This document shows, one piece after another, positions 60,074-64,000 of a stretch of 64,000 bases of DNA. Below the pieces are notes generated by a model. The model ran no database searches, was not told the DNA's origin, and worked only from the letters and a program-made list of their open reading frames with translations. Location: NCBI GenBank assembly GCA_030141605.1, contig JAQGDQ010000279.1:64001-128000 (forward strand), given 5' to 3'. The position numbers and the translations under genes are program-made. Position 1 is the stretch's first letter, and every line of letters starts with the position of its first letter. Source of the DNA: Tubiluchus corallicola (taxonomy: Eukaryota > Priapulida > Priapulimorpha > Priapulimorphida > Tubiluchidae).

Positions 60074-61890
60074 TAGATTCTTTATAGTTACTAGCTTAAA
60101 GTTTAAATTCCGAATATTTCGCGTTTATATCTTCTGAAGATCTTCTGAACATACAATACCTCTTTGGACAACTTTTAGTTTCGAAATCAATACTTACAGA
60201 CCTATTTTACCAAAAACACGTTATTGATCTTATTGACGAGATAAAGTAAGTTATACTTTTTCTTACTTAGTGAAGAATGTGCTACGAATGCTCTGATTAT
60301 TTTTTAAATTTTATTTAATGTTATCTAAACTTGTTTTATACGGCTTACCGTTAAAATGGCTGCACCTATTGGTCATCACGAGTTTAAATTTACACGTTTT
60401 ATACAGCATTACTGCTAATACAAGCTCCGTATGCAATAAGACATCATGTATCGCTTTAAGTTTAATTTGATACAGCTGGCTTCAATGAAAACCCGTGCTT
60501 ACAGTTTTAATTTTGCTCTACAACCAGCCTATTCTCAAAGCAATTATCAGGATCTCGAAATGTAATTATCGCAATGCAAACAATTCAAGTACAAAAATAC
60601 ACGTGACGTATTTATGTTTTTCTTTATGTTTAATTTCTTCGCTTTGTTCGTTTGTTTGCTTGTTTGTTTGTCCTGCATGAGAACAGAACGAACGTTTATG
60701 ATTTACAATAATTTCTGAAAACGAGAGATATTTAGTTAAAGAACCGTTAATTGTAATAAAACTCTTATACCAAAACATTAGGTGAAAAAACCGTATTAGC
60801 ACTAGCAGTTTTACGTTACATTTCACGTAGAATTGAACAATCACGTAGAATTTTGTTTCCATTATTACTTCATTATTGCACTGTCATAATAATAAATACA
60901 TTGAGGTTAAACGATCGTTTATAGATATGGTTTATAAATGCTGCCTAATTAATGATATCAGATGGTATTTGATTGCGTTTAAGCACTTATAGCGAAGCTA
61001 AAGTGTTGTCGTTTAATGACAAAGCTATCAGCATTTTTGAGCGCTGCCTCCCTTGCACTCTATACCTGCCTGCGTGGCTTACAAACAGTTTTAAACACTC
61101 ACCGTATCAAATGTTAGCTAATTTCATGTTATTCTGAAAGCTGCTTTTAAAAAAGCCTCTTTCTCTCAAGCAGCGTGACGAACGTTTCGGTTGAAACTTA
61201 TTTCACTGTTGCTGCAGATGGCTCCTTAATTAGCTGCGATTTTACTAAAATGCTCTGCCTCCCAGAACTTGTTCTTTGTAGAGGTTCTCTACCCCCATCT
61301 TGCGCTCCTACTGTAGCTCTGAATTCGGTTGTAGGGCCTACAGTTAAACGAGCTTGTGTTAAAATTTTAGGTGCTTCTATTGACTGTATCAACAATTATA
61401 CGTTACTTTTACAGAGAATATTGCTTTTGCTAATTATAACAGTGTTCAAAATTTGTGGAAATTTCGAATGAAAATTTGTGGAAAGCCTTACGTGGTAGTT
61501 ATAACGTGTCGAAAACTTTTTTTGTTACTGAAACAATTAAAATAGTGATTATTTTCCATTATAAGGTATCAATAATTTGATTGATTATACATAATTAATA
61601 AGTATATTCAGGTATTGGCTGAAGTCTTTTCTGTTTTAATTTGTCTAACGCCTGTTAAGTTCTACGTTTATGATGTATGACAACTGAGATTTCCTGGAAC
61701 ACTATTTGTTAATTAATTGCGTTTTATTTATTTCCTCTATTTCGTTTAACTTAACTTTGTGCTTCACTGAATAAACCTGTTTTGTACACTCCAGAAGCGC
61801 AGACTTGTTTAAGTTTATTTAATAGCGAAACGAAAACGTCTTTTTTTAAGTCTTTCATGTTCAAAAGATAGTGTGCAGTGCATAAATTAT
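60074..61890. other. Intergenic, no gene recognised
   Basis: Contains a low-repeat, GC-richer patch at about 61010-61400 with a 98-codon plus-strand frame that lacks motifs or splice context. Otherwise AT-rich. Confidence 0.35.
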
Positions 61891-61893
61891 TCG

Positions 61894-62062
<169 letters not shown>

Positions 62063-62069
62063 AGTCAGC

Positions 62070-64000
62070 AATATTCGTAACCAAGTAAAAGTTATTAACT
62101 TAATAGGAACCATTACTTTAATTTAATTACTAAGTCTGAATTAAGGTATCGTACAGGCATTACGGATGTTTTGCTTTTGCTATAGCAAATCATTCGTGGG
62201 AGCCTTGAATCACGTATAGCCAAATTTTACAGAAAGTAGTTTAGAACTGTTTAGCGTAAATACAGTCAAACGTTCATAGTTCGTGTAGGTATTTAAAAAT
62301 GTTCTTTACGTCTTTACACAAGCTACATAATGAGATTAAGACCTATAGTAATTAAATCTTACTTGAAAATTTTATTCAACAATTTTGTCGTTATTAAATT
62401 TAATCTGTTAAGACGGTTACCATACGATGAAATTAATCATAAACCAAGTCTAATTTGTTCTGTAAAAGATTCATGTGAAATAATTCATGCTGAAAACATG
62501 TGAGCTTAAATGTCTGTGTTTTGACTGCGATTTTTACACTCAAAGTGAAAAAAATGTTGATAACATGTGTAATAAAACAGAAATGCGTGTAAAAATATAG
62601 AAATACTTCCAATAGTACAAAATTAATCGCTGAAACTACTGACGTAATTTAATGAAGAAAAAATGAAATGAAAACGCAATTAATATCAAACTGACTATAT
62701 TTTTTATTTTTTATTCCTAGTATATTTTTTGACTAAAATTTGATTTTTACAATTTTGATTGAATAGTAACACGAACACTTTTAACAAAGTATGACGCTAA
62801 CAGTATAACGGATAGAGCGCTAGAAATATTCTAAAAAACAAAAGGAATTTACATATTCTACGTGAAGCTAGAATAAGAATACTTTAATAATACTCTATAT
62901 ATATATATATAAGTATAACAGGCAAATTTGATAATAATACTGTTTAGAATCACAATATTTCTGTATAACACCAATAAAATCAAATATATTCACATATTTA
63001 TACGATATATACAAATAATATTGTTTTTATTTACAACAGTAAACGTGCACTCATAATTCTGAATAATAAGCTGATTGAAAATCTTTTTGAAATTATGCAA
63101 AAACTAATAATTTTTTTACAATAATTTTTCATTGTTCAATATGGACACTTAATGCGTCACATTTAGCAATGTAAAAACACATAATATTGCTTTGTATATT
63201 TATCAGAAATAGAAAAGTTATAATAACAGCAGTAATTGGAATTAACGTGTCAGTATCAAGCCACGTTAAATCGATTGTAAGATCAGTTGCGCGCGCACCG
63301 AAGACCGAGAAATAGCATTTAATCGCTTATTAACGCTTCAATATTTCCGCAATATACGCCTAGCAATTCCTTTGAAGTTGTAGCAAATATTGGGCTTAAA
63401 TAATTATCCAGAAAATGTTTTAACCAGTTATTTGCAACTGTATAAAAATTCATTTTTACATTTTACAACTGCACTTAAGTTGACCCTTGTAATTATAATG
63501 GATAAATTTGCGCTTTTTCAATTTTATATTTTTTAGAAATCGAAACATTTAGAAACTAGGAAATTTTAATAAAAACTAGCGTTTTTTGCCTTACAAACAC
63601 CTACGGTTTGTATTAAAATAAACTGTTTAAAAATTTTAATAAGTCTTTTTGATTGCTGTAATTATTTTCACTTTAACAATTGATCAAAACGAGAATGAGT
63701 GAATATTTATCTGAATAAGCCTAACATGATAGAAATTCTAATATTTCTTTTCTTTGTCTGACATTTCTCACGTAAACAGCATTACGGACCCAAACCACAT
63801 TGAACATATCAATAGTAAACTCAACTACTCTCAATATATAAATATTACATACACAGAAGCAGGGCTAATTCCATATTTATCCTAACATGGTCGGGTCTAG
63901 GAGACCTCTAAAGTGATTACGTTGATTCGGTGCTACATTCTGCTACAACAACACGTTAAATATTTACTGTGTTGAGCGACTTTCAGTTTTCCTATCCGCA
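62070..64000. other. Intergenic, nothing recognised
   Basis: Very AT-rich to the right edge, with a short (TA)n at about 62897-62911. No exon, repeat family or RNA gene seen. Confidence 0.4.

Noticed and set aside
61175-61471. 98-codon plus-strand frame with a hydrophobic end
   Set aside because: No recognisable motif, start context weak, and its first part is also open in antisense.

Overview
This is an AT-rich, intron-bearing animal (metazoan) nuclear sequence. Spliceosomal GT/AG introns, Kozak-like starts, decayed LINE reverse transcriptase fragments, hAT- and Harbinger-like non-autonomous transposons, tRNA-derived SINEs and dense microsatellites all point to a non-vertebrate bilaterian. 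A lophotrochozoan-like genome would fit, but the species cannot be fixed from this window.

Three protein-coding genes can be rebuilt by splicing, all on the minus strand. (1) INTS3, Integrator complex subunit 3, fills the left 17.7 kb. It has 24 coding exons from the start codon at 17688 to about residue 790; the C-terminal part lies beyond the left edge. (2) At 23.8-26.9 kb there is a compact five-exon gene (one non-coding exon) with a TATA box and a poly(A) signal. It encodes a 223-residue secreted, cysteine-rich protein that I cannot assign to a named family. It has a signal peptide, a poly-aspartate tract, a thyroglobulin type-1-like CFCVD core, an Arg-Pro-rich stretch and a Cys-rich C-terminus. 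(3) PNP, purine nucleoside phosphorylase, lies at 38.7-42.0 kb as two coding exons (297 residues), with a perfect CRE palindrome upstream.

The rest is intergenic or intronic. 17.9-20.4 kb holds two LINE reverse-transcriptase relics. 19.6-25 kb is rich in simple repeats and hairpins. 27-38 kb and 42-64 kb look gene-poor, with microsatellites, minisatellites, SINEs, an interstitial telomere-like array, a 783-bp hAT-type element (42748-43530), a 401-bp inverted-repeat element (59673-60073), and a few low-repeat islands that might be cis-regulatory. Two weaker gene candidates are a possible first coding exon on the plus strand at 57353 and a small acidic two-exon transcript on the minus strand at 51406-51890.

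INTS3 and PNP are housekeeping genes with unrelated jobs (RNA polymerase II attenuation and snRNA processing; purine salvage). Nothing suggests the three genes form a functional cluster. The most novel item is the secreted protein, which also has a possible alternative splice acceptor giving a different short C-terminus. Two intronic repeats whose sense-strand units resemble 5' splice sites (in INTS3 and PNP) are the most unusual structural features.
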